Below, piece by piece: positions 56,990 through 64,000 of a stretch of 64,000 nt of DNA (the first letter of the stretch is position 1; each line of letters starts with the position of its first letter). The position numbers and the translations under genes are program-made. Below the pieces are notes generated by a model that saw only the letters and a list, made by a program, of their open reading frames with translations, was not told where the DNA came from and made no database searches. The stretch is from NCBI RefSeq assembly GCF_900188435.1, contig NZ_FYFA01000002.1, positions 1,364,001-1,428,000 of the forward strand, in the 5' to 3' direction. The DNA is from Marinobacter sp. es.048. Lineage in GTDB: Bacteria; Pseudomonadota; Gammaproteobacteria; Pseudomonadales; Oleiphilaceae.

Positions 56990-57952
56990 TCAGCCTGCAC
57001 TTTTTTCAGTTTTCGCAACAACGGACTCAACACCGCGAATAAGGGCATCGACAATGGCTGGCTCGGAAGCGGAGTGACCCGCATCGCGAATGATCTGGAA
57101 TTCCGCTTCCGGCCAGGCCTTGCTTAGCGCCAGGGCATTATCCAACGGACAGACCATGTCGTATCGTCCGTGAATAATTATCCCGGGGATGTCCGCCAGG
57201 CGGCCTGCATCGCGAATGATCTGGTCAGGTTCAAGAAAGCCAGAGTTCATGAAATAGTGGCACTCGATGCGGGCCAGGGCGATGGCAACATGAGGATGGC
57301 CAAAGTGCTCAACCACCCTGGGGTTTGGTTGCAGCGTCGCACACCTGCCCTCCCAGACGGACCAGGCTTTGGCCGCCTGGATCTGTTCCAGCTCGTTGGA
57401 ACTCGTCAGTTTGCGATAATAGGCCGCCACCATGTTATCCCGCTCAGTTTCCGGAATCTGCGCCTCGAAGTCAGACCAGTAATCCGGGAACACCCGGCTC
57501 GCTCCCTCCTGATAAAACCAGTGAATATCCCGGGGCCGACAGAGAAAAACACCCCGAAGAACCAAGCCGGAGACTCTCTCAGGATGAGCCTGGGCATAAA
57601 CCAGACTCAGAGTCGACCCCCAACTGCCACCAAACAGAAGCCACTTCTCGATACCAAGGAAGGAACGTACCACTTCCATATCTTCAACCAGCTTGCCCGT
57701 GCTGTTGCCCTCAAGCTCTGCCAGCGGAGTAGACCGTCCGGCGCCGCGCTGATCCATAAGGATAATCCGGAATCTTTCAGCATCGAAGAAGCGACGGTGA
57801 TAATCCTCACACCCGCCCCCCGGACCACCATGAACTACAAGCACCGGTATCCCGCCAGGATTCCCGCTTTCCTCAACGTAAAGCTCGTGAGGCGGATCAA
57901 CGACAATACGGTGCTGGGCGTTCGGTTTGATTTCCGGGTACAGGGTGAGCAT
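56990..57952 (-). CDS. pip: proline iminopeptidase
   Basis: Alpha/beta hydrolase (peptidase S33) releasing N-terminal proline from peptides. The oxyanion-hole HGGPGGG is at about residues 41-47 and DQRGAGRSTP at 67-76. The nucleophile serine is in GGSWGS, the catalytic Asp in HGRYDMVCP, and the His in DAGHSASEP near the C-terminus. At 320 residues it has the family length and no signal peptide, so it is cytoplasmic. It precedes dtd by 92 bp, a pairing seen in related genomes. Confidence 0.94.
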   Translation of the reverse strand: MLTLYPEIKPNAQHRIVVDPPHELYVEESGNPGGIPVLVVHGGPGGGCEDYHRRFFDAERFRIILMDQRGAGRSTPLAELEGNSTGKLVEDMEVVRSFLGIEKWLLFGGSWGSTLSLVYAQAHPERVSGLVLRGVFLCRPRDIHWFYQEGASRVFPDYWSDFEAQIPETERDNMVAAYYRKLTSSNELEQIQAAKAWSVWEGRCATLQPNPRVVEHFGHPHVAIALARIECHYFMNSGFLEPDQIIRDAGRLADIPGIIIHGRYDMVCPLDNALALSKAWPEAEFQIIRDAGHSASEPAIVDALIRGVESVVAKTEKSAG

Positions 57953-57998
57953 GAAGCGCTCCGCGTAGAGGATTTAACCGGAGTTTAGCTCAGCCCAT

Positions 57999-58034
57999 AA
58001 AAAAAAGGCCAGATGAAACGTTCATCCAGCCCTT
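57999..58034 (-). terminator. terminator after typA
   Basis: On the minus strand a ~13-bp stem (AAGG-C-TGGATGAA pairing with TTCATCTGGCCTT, one bulge and two G-U pairs) is followed by eight U, 30 bp past the typA stop. Its core also matches the CAGATGA repeat family at 18092. Confidence 0.8.
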
Positions 58035-58064
58035 GCATCCCCAAACTCAATAAGAGCCGGACGA

Positions 58065-59876
58065 TTATTTCTTATTGGCGCGCTTGCGCTCGTTTTCAGT
58101 CAGGAGCTTCTTGCGCAGCCGGATGGACTTCGGGGTCACTTCTACCAGCTCGTCGTCATCAATAAACTCCAGCGCCTGCTCAAGGGTGAATTTGATCGGC
58201 GGCACGAGACCAATGACTTCATCCTTGCCAGATGCACGCATGTTGTCGAGCTTTTTGGCCTTGGTGGGGTTGACCACCAGGTCATTGTCACGGCTATGGA
58301 TGCCACACAACTGCCCTTCATAGATTTCCTGCCCCGGATCCAGGAACAGCTTGCCACGGCTCTGCAGCGTTTCCAGAGAGTAGGTAAAAGCGGTACCCGT
58401 AGCCATGGACACGATGACACCGTTCTGGCGACTGGTTACATCGCCAACTTTGATCGGGCCGTAGTGGCTGAAAGTCGAAGTCAGGATGCCAGTGCCTGAA
58501 GTCATGGTCAGGAAGGTATTCCGGAAACCAATCAGGCCCCGGGCTGGAATTGTATAGTCCAAGCGCATCCGGCCCTTGCCATCCGGAACCATGTTGGTCA
58601 GGTCGCCCTTGCGCAGCCCCATTTGCTCCATGACGGCGCCTTGATGCTGCTCCTCGATATCAACAATGACGTTCTCGTATGGTTCCTGCTTCACGCCGTC
58701 AACTTCGCGGATAACAACTTCCGGACGGCCAACCGCCAGCTCAAAGTTCTCGCGACGCATATTTTCAATCAGTACAGACAGATGTAACTCGCCACGACCG
58801 GATACCTTGAACTTGTCCGCGGAGTCGCCCTCTTCAACGCGCAACGCAACGTTGTGCAGCAGCTCCTTTTCCAGGCGTTCCTTGATGTTCCGGCTGGTAA
58901 CGTACTTGCCTTCCTTGCCGGCAAAGGGCGAATCGTTGACCTGAAAGGTCATGGAAACGGTCGGCTCATCCACCGTCAGCGCCGGCAGCGCCTCAACGTT
59001 CGCCTGATCACAAAGCGTGTCGGAAATGAGCAGCTCGTCCATGCCACTGACACAGACAATATCGCCAGCCTGAGCTTCGTCGACTTCAACACGCTGAAGA
59101 CCGGAGTGCCCCATAATCTTGAGGATACGACCGTTACGCTTCTTGCCGTTGGCGCCAATGGCTGTGACCGGCGAATTGGTCTTGACCTTGCCGCGCATGA
59201 TGCGGCCGATGCCGATAACACCGAGAAAGCTGTTGTAGTCCAGCTGGGAGATCTGCATCTGGAACGGGCCGTCCGGATCAACATTCGGAGCGGGTACGTG
59301 ATCAACAATCGCCTGGAACACGGCATCCATGTTGTCATCCAGGTTTTCGTGATCCATTCCGGCAATGCCATTCAGAGCACTAGCAAACACGATCGGGAAG
59401 TCCAACTGATCATCGGTGGCACCGAGGTTGTCGAACAGGTCGAATACCTGATCCACCACCCAATCAGGGCGCGCACCCGGGCGGTCGATCTTGTTTACCA
59501 CTACAATCGGGCGAAGACCCGCGGCAAACGCTTTCTGGGTAACGAAACGGGTCTGGGGCATGGGGCCATCGATAGAGTCGACTACCAGCAGCACACAATC
59601 CACCATGCTCATGACCCGCTCAACCTCACCGCCAAAATCAGCGTGGCCCGGGGTATCGACTATGTTGATGTCGTAGCCATTCCATTTCAGGGCGGTGTTT
59701 TTTGCCAGAATGGTAATGCCCCGCTCTTTTTCCTGATCATTGGAATCCATGACCCGCTCGCTATCGAGCTCTTTGCGCTCCAAAGTGCCTGACTGGCGCA
59801 AAAGCTGGTCGACAAGCGTGGTTTTACCATGGTCAACGTGGGCGATAATGGCGATATTACGAAGTTTTTCAATCAC
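58065..59876 (-). CDS. typA: ribosome-associated GTPase TypA/BipA
   Basis: Translational GTPase of the EF-G family that helps large-subunit assembly and stress adaptation. It has G1 AHVDHGKTT (about residues 11-19), switch I ERGITI, G3 [12 protein letters not shown]4 [13 protein letters not shown], and the specific C-terminal domain. I chose the GTG at 59876: AGGAA is upstream, and [18 protein letters not shown] is the standard BipA start (603 residues). The frame is open 32 codons further with no family resemblance. Divergent from glnA across 560 bp. Confidence 0.96.
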   Translation of the reverse strand: MIEKLRNIAIIAHVDHGKTTLVDQLLRQSGTLERKELDSERVMDSNDQEKERGITILAKNTALKWNGYDINIVDTPGHADFGGEVERVMSMVDCVLLVVDSIDGPMPQTRFVTQKAFAAGLRPIVVVNKIDRPGARPDWVVDQVFDLFDNLGATDDQLDFPIVFASALNGIAGMDHENLDDNMDAVFQAIVDHVPAPNVDPDGPFQMQISQLDYNSFLGVIGIGRIMRGKVKTNSPVTAIGANGKKRNGRILKIMGHSGLQRVEVDEAQAGDIVCVSGMDELLISDTLCDQANVEALPALTVDEPTVSMTFQVNDSPFAGKEGKYVTSRNIKERLEKELLHNVALRVEEGDSADKFKVSGRGELHLSVLIENMRRENFELAVGRPEVVIREVDGVKQEPYENVIVDIEEQHQGAVMEQMGLRKGDLTNMVPDGKGRMRLDYTIPARGLIGFRNTFLTMTSGTGILTSTFSHYGPIKVGDVTSRQNGVIVSMATGTAFTYSLETLQSRGKLFLDPGQEIYEGQLCGIHSRDNDLVVNPTKAKKLDNMRASGKDEVIGLVPPIKFTLEQALEFIDDDELVEVTPKSIRLRKKLLTENERKRANKK

Positions 59877-60122
59877 AAAAATATTCCTGCGGCATGCACT
59901 CAATGACCTGAGAAGGTCGTTCGCAGGGGGAATCCCAGCACATGCCGTCTCAAATCCGTAAAATGAACTCATTCACCGGAGCTGGCTGCCCGGCACCCTG
60001 CATGGTGCTTTCCGATCTGTGATCAAGAAATAACAGGGTAAAAAATGAAGCGGCGCGCAGTATAGCGAAAAGTCTGTGTCGTTAATATGAAGAAAAACGC
60101 CTATTCTATATTCGAAGAGAAT

Positions 60123-60180
60123 GCACCTGATCGGGGCAAGAATCCAATAAACGCACCAACAAGGTGCACCATTTGAGTGC
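60123..60180. promoter_or_regulatory. NtrC-type enhancer sites for glnA
   Basis: Two sites fit GCACY-N5-RGTGC perfectly: GCACCAACAAGGTGC (60153-60167) and GCACCATTTGAGTGC (60166-60180), overlapping by two bases. A third, GCACCTGATCGGGGC (60123-60137), has one mismatch. They lie about 110-170 bp upstream of the predicted start of transcription, the usual enhancer distance. Confidence 0.82.
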
Positions 60181-60264
60181 AGCTTTTCACCACAGAGCGA
60201 GCATTTTCCTTCTAATGTGCCCCAAACCCTTGCAGTTGCGCCGTTCTGGAGCATGCCCTAAAAA

Positions 60265-60281
60265 TTGGCAAGCGCCTTGCT
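60265..60281 (+). promoter_or_regulatory. sigma54 promoter of glnA
   Basis: TTGGCAAGCGCCTTGCT: the invariant GG (60267-60268) and GC (60279-60280) are exactly ten bases apart and the flanks agree with TTGGCACG-N4-TTGC. Transcription would start near 60292. Confidence 0.85.
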
Positions 60282-60436
60282 TTATCGAATTCAGCCGAAA
60301 TTTACAGGTAAGACGCAACAGCATTTGCTAAGCTGCGCAAACCTGAGAAACAGATCGGAACCCGTTACCACGGGCGATCCGGCGCCACGAACATGAATAC
60401 AGCCGCCTGTGCGGTTTAACTTACGGAGCATGCACA

Positions 60437-61840
60437 ATGTCCAAGACAGTTGATTTGATCAAAGAACACGAAGTCAAATGGGTTGACCTGCGCTTCACTG
60501 ACAGCCGCGGTAAAGAGCAGCACGTAACACTGCCTGCCACAGAAGTAGATGAAGACTTTTTCGCAGACGGCAAAATGTTTGACGGCTCTTCCATCGCGGG
60601 CTGGAAAGGCATCAACGAATCCGACATGATCCTGATGCCGGACGACGAGACTTCTGTACTCGATCCATTCACCGAAGAAACCACCGTGAACATCACCTGC
60701 AACATCGTAGAGCCTTCTACCATGCAGGGTTACGAGCGTGATCCGCGCTCTGTTGCCCGTCGTGCAGAAGAATATCTCAAGTCTACTGGCATCGCCGACG
60801 GCGCCCTGTTTGGCCCGGAGCCGGAGTTCTTCGTCTTTGACTCCGTAAAGTGGAACGTAGACATGCAGGGCGCGATGTACCACATCCACTCTGAGGAAGC
60901 CGCCTGGGTTTCCGGCGAAGACTTCGATCGCAACAACATTGGCCATCGCCCGGGCGTGAAGGGCGGTTACTTCCCGGTTCCGCCGGTTGACAGCCTGCAC
61001 GACCTGCGTGGTGCCATGTGTGCCGCCATGGAATCCATGGGCCTGGACATCGAAGTACACCACCACGAAGTCGGCACTGCCGGCCAGTGTGAAATCGGCG
61101 TTGGCGCCAACACCCTGGCACGCAAGGCTGACGAAGTTCAGATTCTGAAGTACTGCGTTCACAATGTGGCGCACGCCTACGGCAAGACAGCGACCTTTAT
61201 GCCGAAGCCCGTAGTCGGTGACAACGGTTCCGGTATGCACGTTCATATGTCCCTGAGCAAAGACGGCAAGAACCTGTTTGCCGGTGACAGCTACGCAGGC
61301 CTGAGCGAAGCGGCGCTGTACTATATCGGTGGTGTTATCAAGCACGCCAAGGCCATCAACGCCTTCACCAACAGCTCCACCAACTCCTACAAGCGTCTGG
61401 TTCCGGGCTTCGAAGCGCCGGTAATGCTGGCCTACTCGGCCCGTAACCGCTCCGCTTCCATCCGGATTCCGTATGTAAACAGCCCGAAGGCGCGTCGCAT
61501 CGAAGTGCGCTTCCCGGATGCATCAGCCAACCCGTATCTCGCGTTTGCGGCACTGATGATGGCTGGCCTCGACGGCATCCAGAACAAGATCCACCCTGGC
61601 GATGCCATGGACAAGGATCTGTACGACCTGCCCAAGGAAGAGGCACTCAGCATTCCGACCGTCGCTGAAACGCTCTCTGAAGCACTGGACTGCCTGGAAG
61701 CGGACCATGAGTTCCTTACCCGTGGCGGCGTCTTTACTGAAGACATGATCGCAGGCTACGTAGAGTTGAAGCGTGGCGAAGTAGAAAAACTGAACATGAC
61801 CACACATCCGGTCGAGTTCGATCTGTACTACTCCTGCTAA
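60437..61840 (+). CDS. glnA: glutamine synthetase type I
   Basis: Makes glutamine from glutamate, ammonia and ATP as a cytoplasmic dodecamer. At 467 residues, it has the N-terminal beta-grasp domain with the DGSS motif, catalytic-domain signatures [11 protein letters not shown] and [11 protein letters not shown], and the ATP-binding segment [20 protein letters not shown]. Tyr396 in DLYDLPKEE is the adenylylation site, so it is the beta subtype controlled by GlnE. The upstream sigma54 promoter and NtrC sites predict induction under nitrogen limitation. AGG-rich ACGGAG lies before the ATG. Confidence 0.98.
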   Translation: MSKTVDLIKEHEVKWVDLRFTDSRGKEQHVTLPATEVDEDFFADGKMFDGSSIAGWKGINESDMILMPDDETSVLDPFTEETTVNITCNIVEPSTMQGYERDPRSVARRAEEYLKSTGIADGALFGPEPEFFVFDSVKWNVDMQGAMYHIHSEEAAWVSGEDFDRNNIGHRPGVKGGYFPVPPVDSLHDLRGAMCAAMESMGLDIEVHHHEVGTAGQCEIGVGANTLARKADEVQILKYCVHNVAHAYGKTATFMPKPVVGDNGSGMHVHMSLSKDGKNLFAGDSYAGLSEAALYYIGGVIKHAKAINAFTNSSTNSYKRLVPGFEAPVMLAYSARNRSASIRIPYVNSPKARRIEVRFPDASANPYLAFAALMMAGLDGIQNKIHPGDAMDKDLYDLPKEEALSIPTVAETLSEALDCLEADHEFLTRGGVFTEDMIAGYVELKRGEVEKLNMTTHPVEFDLYYSC

Positions 61841-61866
61841 AACCTCTCTCTAGAGGAGAAGCAGAC

Positions 61867-61897
61867 AAGCCCCGCCAATGTGCGGGGCTTTTTTTGT
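61867..61897 (+). terminator. terminator after glnA
   Basis: Stem AAGCCCCGC/GCGGGGCTT with a 6-nt loop followed by seven T, 26 bp past the glnA stop. Confidence 0.95.
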
Positions 61898-62014
61898 GAG
61901 CGATAGCACAGTGCCTGCAGCCCTTAACGATATGTAACCAACATCCGGGCGACAGGCGTTGAAAACACCCCGGGCCCCGCCGATAATCGAGGAAACCCAA
62001 TAACAGGTGAGCTT

Positions 62015-62539
62015 ATGAATCCAAAGTCTGGATTGTGTGCCGGCCTTCTGTTTTTTCTGGTAACTCCGGTCTGTGCCGAGGTGTACCGCAATGTCGATTC
62101 CTACGGCAACGTGACCTACTCTGACGAGCCCAGCGAAGGCTCTGAAGCGGTGGAGGTCAAGCCGGTAACCACAATCACCCTGCCCAAGCCAGAGGTGGTA
62201 CAGGAAACCGACAAGCTCCGGGAAGAAGTTCAGCGGGAAGGCGCTGCCTACGAAAGCGTTTCTTTCGCCTATCCGGATAACAACCAGGCGTTCCACAGTG
62301 GCAGCGGCGATGTTCAGTTCGAAGTACGCAGCACCCCTGGCCTGCAGCCCGGCCACAAATACGAGGTGACCCTGGACGGCCAACCCGTCGGTCAGAGCTC
62401 CTCTGGCTCAATCACCGTCAACAACGTGTTCCGTGGAACCCACGAAGCCCGGGCACATATCGTGGATGAAAACGGGGTTCAGGTAAAAACCGGCTCACCG
62501 GTTACCTTCACCGTTCACCGCCCTTCCGCTCTCAATTAG
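62015..62539 (+). CDS. DUF4124 domain periplasmic protein
   Basis: A 174-residue exported protein. The signal peptide is about MNPKSGLCAGLLFFLVTPVCA. The DUF4124 segment EVYRNVDSYGNVTYSDEPSEG (22-42) follows, then a linker and a C-terminal beta-sandwich-like part (about 80-170). Function unknown. Such genes often sit between glnA and ntrB in gammaproteobacteria, as here. The glnA terminator upstream and a hairpin downstream suggest a separate transcript. No catalytic motif is visible. Confidence 0.85.
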   Translation: MNPKSGLCAGLLFFLVTPVCAEVYRNVDSYGNVTYSDEPSEGSEAVEVKPVTTITLPKPEVVQETDKLREEVQREGAAYESVSFAYPDNNQAFHSGSGDVQFEVRSTPGLQPGHKYEVTLDGQPVGQSSSGSITVNNVFRGTHEARAHIVDENGVQVKTGSPVTFTVHRPSALN

Positions 62540-62559
62540 CCGGACCCACCAGATAGTTC

Positions 62560-62574
62560 GCACTATTTTAGTGC
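62560..62574. promoter_or_regulatory. NtrC-type palindrome upstream of ntrB
   Basis: GCACTATTTTAGTGC is a perfect GCACY-N5-RGTGC palindrome, extended by C and G on the outside. It lies 196 bp before the ntrB start, so NtrC may control its own operon. Confidence 0.7.
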
Positions 62575-62597
62575 GCCTGCACCAGAAAAAAGCCATA

Positions 62598-62638
62598 CTC
62601 TGATCAGCAACGGGGCGCGTTTTCCCGACTGATCAGAG
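62598..62638. terminator. stem-loop between DUF4124 gene and ntrB
   Basis: Perfect 10-bp inverted repeat CTCTGATCAG/CTGATCAGAG with a 21-nt GC-rich loop, followed by CCTTCTTTGCTTTT. The broken T run makes termination possible but unproven. An operator is the alternative. Confidence 0.5.
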
Positions 62639-62734
62639 GCCTTCTTTGCTTTTGCACCAGCTTACGGCACTTTTCAGCGCCAATACCCACTTCTGCCCGC
62701 ACTTTGCCCACTTGTTTACCAAACTGGCTCAAAG

Positions 62735-62750
62735 TGGTTCGTTTTTTGCA
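62735..62750 (+). promoter_or_regulatory. sigma54-like -24/-12 element before ntrB
   Basis: TGGTTCGTTTTTTGCA has GG (62736-62737) and GC (62748-62749) ten bases apart. The start would fall near 62761, inside the Shine-Dalgarno, leaving a leader of about nine bases. It may be a chance match. Confidence 0.35.
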
Positions 62751-62769
62751 AAACTCCGGAGGTCAAACG

Positions 62770-63888
62770 ATGTCGAACCAACGGGATTCACGCATGGCAA
62801 TGCCTCCGGCCCAGCAAAACGAATACAAGAGCATTCTCGACAGCCTGACTACGGCTGTCCTGGTACTCGAAGATAGCCTGACTATCCGGTATCTCAACCC
62901 GGCCGCCGAAAGCCTGTTTGAAACCAGCATTACCCGGAGTCAGGGCCAACCTTTCCGGGACATTCTGGTCGAATCCGAAGACGCCCTGAAAACCCTCTAT
63001 GCCGCTGTCAGGAACGGTCAATCCTACACTCGCAGGGAGGCCGAGTTTCTGCTGACCAGTGGCTCCCGACTTACGGTTGATTATTCCGTAACACCCATCA
63101 GTCTGGAACCGACGGAACTACTGATCGAAATCCAGCCCAGAGACAGGCTGATGCGGATCAGCCGAGAGGAAGACATCATCTCCCAGCAGGAGACCACCCG
63201 CATTCTGGTTCGGGGCATGGCTCATGAGATAAAGAATCCGCTTGGGGGCATCCGGGGCGCGGCGCAGCTTCTCGACCGGGAACTCAATAGCGAAGACCAG
63301 CGGGAATACACTCGGGTCATCATTGACGAGGCAGACCGCCTCCGAAGCCTTGTTGACCGGATGCTGGGTCCGAACAAGGCGCTGAAGCTGGCCCCGACCA
63401 ACATCCATGAAATTCTGGAGCGAGTGGGCACCCTGCTTGAGGCGGAAAGCAAAGGACGCCTGAATTTTGAACGGGATTACGACCCCAGTATTCCAGAGTT
63501 CAAGGGTGACAAAGAGCAACTGATACAGGCGTTCCTGAATATTGCCCGGAACGCTATGGAGGCGGCCTTCGAAAACCAGGGCGGTCACAGTTCCGAGGAG
63601 CCTCCGACCATTACCTTCCGCACCCGCACCCTGCGTCAGTTCACCATTGGCAACCGACGCCACAAGCTGGTGTGCCGGGTCGACGTTATCGACAATGGCC
63701 CCGGCATTCCGCCGGAGCTGGTGCAGAACATTTTTTATCCGATGATCAGTGGCCGTGCCAGTGGCACCGGTCTGGGCCTTTCCATTACCCAGAGCATCAT
63801 CGGCCAACACCGCGGACTGGTTGAATGCGAAAGCGAGCCAGGCCGAACCGACTTCATCATCTTCCTGCCTCTGGAGGACACCCCATGA
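62770..63888 (+). CDS. ntrB: nitrogen regulation sensor kinase NtrB
   Basis: Cytoplasmic histidine kinase/phosphatase (also glnL) that, with PII, sets NtrC phosphorylation. The 372 residues comprise a PAS domain (about 20-125, SLTTAVLVLEDSLTIRYLNP), the phosphorylated His in the H-box GMAHEIKNPLGGIRGAAQLL, N-box NIARNAMEAA, G1 DNGPGIPPELV and G2 SGRASGTGLGLSI. No membrane segment. The ATG at 62770 has GGAGGT 6 nt upstream and decides the start against the longer frame. It overlaps ntrC by ATGA. Confidence 0.96.
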   Translation: MSNQRDSRMAMPPAQQNEYKSILDSLTTAVLVLEDSLTIRYLNPAAESLFETSITRSQGQPFRDILVESEDALKTLYAAVRNGQSYTRREAEFLLTSGSRLTVDYSVTPISLEPTELLIEIQPRDRLMRISREEDIISQQETTRILVRGMAHEIKNPLGGIRGAAQLLDRELNSEDQREYTRVIIDEADRLRSLVDRMLGPNKALKLAPTNIHEILERVGTLLEAESKGRLNFERDYDPSIPEFKGDKEQLIQAFLNIARNAMEAAFENQGGHSSEEPPTITFRTRTLRQFTIGNRRHKLVCRVDVIDNGPGIPPELVQNIFYPMISGRASGTGLGLSITQSIIGQHRGLVECESEPGRTDFIIFLPLEDTP

Positions 63889-64000
63889 GCCAACCGGCGA
63901 ACGTCTGGATCATAGACGACGACCGCAGTATTCGCTGGGTGCTGGAGCGCGCCCTTAACCAGGCCGGTATGCAGCCCCGAGTTTTTGAAAGTGGTGAGAG
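63885..64000 (+). CDS. ntrC: nitrogen regulation response regulator NtrC (5' part)
   Basis: Only the first 38 codons are inside the window; the gene continues past the right edge. The reading MSQPANVWIIDDDRSIRWVL is the start of an NtrC receiver domain, with the acidic-pocket aspartates in IDDD. It is coupled to ntrB by an ATGA overlap. By family it would be a sigma54-dependent activator acting on the glnA enhancer sites in this window. Confidence 0.93.
   Translation, partial: MSQPANVWIIDDDRSIRWVLERALNQAGMQPRVFESGE

Larger units (their letters stand above)
59877..60436. other. 560-bp divergent control region between typA and glnA
   Basis: No gene seen. It contains, from the typA side, an AT-rich stretch where the typA promoter should lie, NtrC-type sites at 60123-60180, a sigma54 promoter at 60265-60281 and a ~145-nt glnA leader. 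A sigma70 promoter for glnA may overlap but could not be assigned. Confidence 0.8.

Noticed and set aside
58854..59792. Plus-strand open frame of 312 codons opposite typA
   Set aside because: Antisense to typA, whose GTPase motifs are complete on the minus strand.
60416..61345. Minus-strand open frame of 309 codons opposite glnA
   Set aside because: Antisense to a highly conserved glutamine synthetase. The translation is a codon-reflection artefact with no family features.

Overview
The window is chromosomal DNA of a gammaproteobacterium. Gene content and order (pilMNOPQ next to aroKB and divergent ponA, argS-SPOR-hslVU, ptsP-rppH, thiC beside tolC, glnE, glnA-ntrBC) and the protein sequences look most like Marinobacter. 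That is inferred from recognised families, not from a search. Genes are tightly packed on both strands. No rRNA, tRNA, CRISPR array, phage or complete insertion sequence was seen.

Positions 1-6722 (minus strand) hold the type IV pilus assembly operon pilMNOPQ followed by aroK and aroB. Divergent from it is ponA (PBP1A). A strong bidirectional terminator separates ponA from a single-domain malic enzyme. rpmE, priA, argS, a SPOR-domain envelope protein and the HslVU protease follow up to about 18.1 kb. From 18.1 to 31.0 kb lie a patatin-like protein with an altered nucleophile motif, ptsP and rppH, a HAD phosphatase, an RlmI-like methyltransferase, gcvH, cpdA, a DUF1249 gene, nudF, thiC with a clear TPP riboswitch, and tolC.

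From 31.0 to 47.5 kb is a lipopolysaccharide/surface-glycan locus. It carries waaA, two LpxL-type acyltransferases, an ELM1-type protein, four glycosyltransferases, manC, a fused O-antigen ligase/GT2 protein, a sialyltransferase-like protein, a CDP-glycerol-type phosphotransferase, kdkA, a heptosyltransferase and a DUF6165 protein. Start/stop overlaps couple most of these genes. Together they would build the Kdo-heptose core, acylate lipid A, make GDP-mannose and join further glycan to the core. This is the least ordinary part of the window.

From 47.6 to 64.0 kb are ilvE, glnE, a two-helix potassium channel with a cytosolic domain, a CYTH protein, two tandem porins (one behind a Pho-box-like site), dtd, pip, typA, and a nitrogen-control block: glnA, a DUF4124 gene, ntrB and the start of ntrC. 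glnA has a good sigma54 promoter with NtrC-type sites upstream, and another NtrC-type palindrome precedes ntrB. GlnE, GlnA and NtrBC in one window make a coherent nitrogen circuit.

Small repeats lie between genes: a perfect 27-bp inverted repeat behind gcvH and several REP-like palindromes sharing a CAGATGA...TCATCTG core. I found no clearly new multi-gene system. The best leads are the ligase/GT2 fusion, the patatin with Asn in place of the catalytic Ser, the potassium channel without a normal nucleotide-binding loop, and a 487-bp gap with Fur-like and Pho-like sites.
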